From positions 1 to 64,000 of the forward strand of contig NZ_PQVJ01000021.1 of NCBI RefSeq assembly GCF_002921135.1: 64,000 bases of DNA. The letters run 5' to 3'. A program made the position numbers and the translations under genes. Position 1 is the first letter of the stretch. Every line of letters begins with the position of its first letter. The notes below the pieces were generated by a model. That model had not been told where the DNA came from and made no database searches. It saw only the letters and a program-made list of their open reading frames with translations. Positions 61,500 to 64,000 of this stretch are shown here, one piece after another. The DNA is from Avibacterium gallinarum. GTDB taxonomy: Bacteria; Pseudomonadota; Gammaproteobacteria; Enterobacterales; Pasteurellaceae.

Positions 61500-62426
61500 A
61501 TGAAAAAAACATTAAAACAAGAAAAAATTGCCGTGTTACTTGGCGGAACTTCTGCCGAGCGTGAGGTTTCACTTAATTCAGGCGAAGCCGTGCTTAATGC
61601 GTTAAAAAGCCTTGGTTATGACGCGCACCCGATCGATCCGAAAACCTTTCCTGTGGCGGAATTAAAACAACAGGGCTTTGATCGTGTTTTCAATATTTTG
61701 CACGGACGTGGTGGGGAAGACGGCACAATGCAAGGCTTGCTTGAGCAAATTGGTATTCCTTACACAGGCTGTGGGGTAATGGCATCTGCCTTAACAATGG
61801 ATAAAATGCGAACGAAAATGCTGTGGAAAGCTTTTGGTTTGCCTGTGGCAAATATGGAAATCGTAACAAAATCAACAGTATCCGAACTAAATCCTGCGGC
61901 AGTTGTCGAAAAATTAGGTCTGCCGTTAATGGTAAAACCTTCGTTGGAGGGTTCAAGTGTAGGGCTAAGAAAAGTCAATCAACTTGATGAATTACAAAGT
62001 GCGGTGGAATTTGCCTTAGGTTTTGATGATACCATTTTGATTGAAGAATGGCTTGCAGGTGATGAATTTACTGTGCCTGTTTTAGATAATGAAGTGTTGC
62101 CTTCAATTAAAATCGTGCCTGAAGGTGAATTTTATGATTATGAAGCGAAATATGTTTCCGATAATACGCAATATTTTTGCCCAGCAGGTTTAACTGAAGA
62201 ACGTGAGCAAGAATTGCGTCAATTAGTGAAACGTGCTTATGATGCGGTAGGTTGCCGTGGTTGGAGTCGTATTGATGTGATGATGGACGGTGATGGACAA
62301 TTCCGCTTAGTGGAAGTGAACACCAACCCAGGAATGACCAGCCATAGTTTATTCCCGAAATCAGCAGCAACCGTAGGCTATTCTTTTGAACAGCTTGTAG
62401 AGAGAATTTTGGAGCTTAGTGTTTAA
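61500..62426 (+). CDS. ddlB: D-alanine--D-alanine ligase DdlB
   Basis: ATP-grasp enzyme making the D-Ala-D-Ala dipeptide used by MurF. The conserved [19 protein letters not shown] and N-T-N-P-G-M-T blocks are present. The ATG at 61500 follows TTGGAAG; the longer frame from 61473 overlaps murC. 308 residues. It overlaps ftsQ by one base (TAATG). Confidence 0.96.
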   Translation: MKKTLKQEKIAVLLGGTSAEREVSLNSGEAVLNALKSLGYDAHPIDPKTFPVAELKQQGFDRVFNILHGRGGEDGTMQGLLEQIGIPYTGCGVMASALTMDKMRTKMLWKAFGLPVANMEIVTKSTVSELNPAAVVEKLGLPLMVKPSLEGSSVGLRKVNQLDELQSAVEFALGFDDTILIEEWLAGDEFTVPVLDNEVLPSIKIVPEGEFYDYEAKYVSDNTQYFCPAGLTEEREQELRQLVKRAYDAVGCRGWSRIDVMMDGDGQFRLVEVNTNPGMTSHSLFPKSAATVGYSFEQLVERILELSV

Positions 62427-63196
62427 TGAAGTTATGGCGACATAAAGCGACACAAAGCATACGCACTGGAGAGCCAAGATCTCGCTTTTTTATGCAGGTC
62501 AAGCCATTAATTGTGCTATTATGTCTAGGGTTAATGTTTTATGTTTACTCAAATTGGCAAAATTGGCTCGAAAAACTAGATGATCGCCCTATTAGTGCCT
62601 TTAATCTCGTAGGAACACCAGCATTCACCACTGATGAAGATGTGCGTGATATGCTGATAAAAATGGGCGATCTTAAAGGTTTCTTTGGGCAAGATGTGAG
62701 TTTAGTGCGTGAGCAAATCCAAAAAATGCCTTGGGTTAAACAAGCCGTAGTGAGAAAAATCTGGCCTGACCGACTAAACATTTTGGTCAGTGAATATACG
62801 CCTGTCGCCGTTTGGAACGATAATGAATTTTTATCTAGCGATGGCGTGGTATTCAAATTGCCAGTGGATAAATTACAGGATAAAAATTTACCGCACTTAG
62901 CAGGGCCGGATTATCAGAGTTTAGTGGTGCTAGAGGCGTGGAAAAAGATTTATCAAGATCTAAAAACGAAAGGATTAACATTAAAATCCGTCGCCATTGA
63001 TGATCGAGAGGCTTGGCAATTAGAACTTGATAATGGCGTATTATTAAAATTGGGACGGGGAGAATGGAAAAGCAAACTCGATCGTTTTGCCACCATTTAT
63101 CCGCAAATTGAAGTTCCTGAAAATAAAAAGTTATCCTATGTCGATCTCCGCTATAAAGTAGGGGCTGCCGTAGGAATGGTTGATATAAACGAATAA
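62426..63196 (+). CDS. ftsQ: Cell division protein FtsQ
   Basis: Bitopic divisome organiser that recruits FtsB-FtsL. A basic cytosolic tail is followed by one transmembrane helix (about 28-48, P-L-I-V-L-L-C-L-G-L-M-F-Y-V), the POTRA domain (F-N-L-V-G-T-P-A-F-T-T) and the FtsQ beta domain (L-P-H-L-A-G-P ... W-Q-L-E-L-D-N-G). 256 residues. It starts on the last base of ddlB and lies 24 bases before ftsA. Confidence 0.95.
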   Translation: MKLWRHKATQSIRTGEPRSRFFMQVKPLIVLLCLGLMFYVYSNWQNWLEKLDDRPISAFNLVGTPAFTTDEDVRDMLIKMGDLKGFFGQDVSLVREQIQKMPWVKQAVVRKIWPDRLNILVSEYTPVAVWNDNEFLSSDGVVFKLPVDKLQDKNLPHLAGPDYQSLVVLEAWKKIYQDLKTKGLTLKSVAIDDREAWQLELDNGVLLKLGRGEWKSKLDRFATIYPQIEVPENKKLSYVDLRYKVGAAVGMVDINE

Positions 63197-63220
63197 TTTT
63201 ACCTGATAAGAAGTTAGAAA

Positions 63221-64000
63221 ATGGCAAAGATTGTGGAATCAAAAACGATTGTTGGATTGGAAGTCGGTACTTCTAAAGTCGTCGCTGTTGTGGGTGAAGT
63301 GTTGCCAGACGGCGTAGTGAATATCTTAGGCGTGGGAAGCTGCCCTTCCAAGGGCATTGATAAAGGTAGCATTACTGACCTAAACGCAGTGGTTACCTCA
63401 ATTCAACGAGCAATCGAGGCGGCGGAATCTGTGGCAGATTGCCAAATTATAAGCGTTACCTTAGCCATTACGGGCGATCACATTCAAAGCTTAAATGAAA
63501 GCGGTTTTGTGCCGATTGCTGAAGGTGAAGTTACACAAGAGGAAATTGATTCCGCAATGCACACAGCCAGCTCAGTGAGAATGGGCGAAGGGCTTTCCTT
63601 ATTGCATATTATTCCGCAAGAATATGCCGTAGATAAACAGGTAAATATTAAAGATCCTTTAGGCTTACAGGGCGTTCGTTTAAAAGCGCAAGCACATTTG
63701 ATTGCCTGTCATCAGGATTGGCAAAACAACCTTAAAAAAGCGGTAGAGCGCTGTAAATTAAAAGTAGATAAAATCGTTTATTCGGGCGTGGCATCAGGTT
63801 GCTCCGTACTAACAGAAGATGAAAAAGATCTTGGCGTATGCTTAATTGATTTCGGCGCTGGCACAATGGACATTGTGGTTTACACCAACGGCGCATTGCG
63901 TTTTAGTAAAGTAATTCCTTATGCAGGAAATCGTGTTACCGATGACATCGCCTATGCCTGTGAAACCTCAAGAACAGAAGCTGAACGCATTAAAGTGAAT
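63221..64000 (+). CDS. ftsA: Cell division protein FtsA, 3' end outside window
   Basis: Actin-like protein that tethers FtsZ to the membrane. The 260 codons visible include the phosphate-1 region ([10 protein letters not shown]), the 1C subdomain and the phosphate-2 loop ([10 protein letters not shown]). The ATG at 63221 follows GAAGTTAG. The frame is still open at base 64000; the membrane-targeting helix and ftsZ would lie beyond. Confidence 0.96.
   Translation, partial: MAKIVESKTIVGLEVGTSKVVAVVGEVLPDGVVNILGVGSCPSKGIDKGSITDLNAVVTSIQRAIEAAESVADCQIISVTLAITGDHIQSLNESGFVPIAEGEVTQEEIDSAMHTASSVRMGEGLSLLHIIPQEYAVDKQVNIKDPLGLQGVRLKAQAHLIACHQDWQNNLKKAVERCKLKVDKIVYSGVASGCSVLTEDEKDLGVCLIDFGAGTMDIVVYTNGALRFSKVIPYAGNRVTDDIAYACETSRTEAERIKVN

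Overview
The window is about 64 kb of a bacterial chromosome at roughly 40% GC. It almost certainly comes from a member of the Pasteurellaceae that carries the Haemophilus influenzae-type DNA uptake signal: the 9-mer AAGTGCGGT and its complement occur roughly 45 times by eye, against less than one expected by chance. Gene content (pilAB-ampD, lepA-lepB-rnc-era, rppH-TSUP-lgt-thyA, rnr-rlmB, a canonical dcw cluster) and competence-type CRP-S sites agree with this. The species cannot be fixed from the sequence alone; a large autotransporter sialidase suggests a mucosal coloniser. No rRNA, tRNA, CRISPR array or intact insertion sequence was seen.

Layout. 1-1413: AT-rich, USS-free accessory gene with 36-residue helical repeats and a probable DUF2971-like C-terminus, cut by the window edge. 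1481-7800 (+): rlmN-pilF behind a CRP-S-like site, rodZ, ispG, hisS, yfgM. 8119-12581 (-): lepA-lepB-rnc-era. 12831-18645 (+): LTA-synthase-like gene, corC-lnt, metK with a MetJ-like operator. 19007-25425 (-): rnr-rlmB-lipoprotein, rpsF-priB-rpsR-rplI with a structured leader, lexA with two SOS boxes. 25650-28082 (+): plsB, followed by a decayed copy of its own 3' end and terminator. 28390-35640: recN (SOS box) and nadK (-), grpE (+), tadA, and thyA/lgt/TSUP/rppH (-). 35641-36300: a gene-free stretch with DnaA-box-like and clustered GATC motifs. 36328-39560: short CDF transporter, ampD, and pilA-pilB under a near-consensus CRP-S site. 39607-44484 (-): 1625-residue sialidase autotransporter. 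44757-48549 (+): phoH-ybeY-tmcA and a small Pasteurellaceae ORF. 48724-64000 (+): MraZ operator and mraZ-rsmH-ftsL-ftsI-murE-murF-mraY-murD-ftsW-murG-murC-ddlB-ftsQ-ftsA, with ftsA cut by the right edge.

Functionally the window is dominated by envelope growth and division (dcw, rodZ, ampD, lgt, lnt, plsB, lepB), translation and RNA maturation (rlmN, rlmB, tmcA, tadA, ybeY, rnc, rnr, lepA, era, S6/S18/L9), the SOS response (lexA, recN) and competence/type IV pili (pilF, pilAB).

The most notable observations are: (i) three conserved genes (rnr, murG, LTA-synthase-like) whose natural start is one base out of frame, each fixed by one extra A/T in a short homopolymer or T run, so either systematic base-calling error or slippage; (ii) an oriC-like intergenic region; (iii) a terminator-like inverted USS pair inside the tmcA reading frame; (iv) the partial plsB 3'-end duplication; (v) the AT-rich repeat/DUF2971-like gene; (vi) a pilAB operon that ends without pilCD next to the sialidase. 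None of these alone proves a new system.
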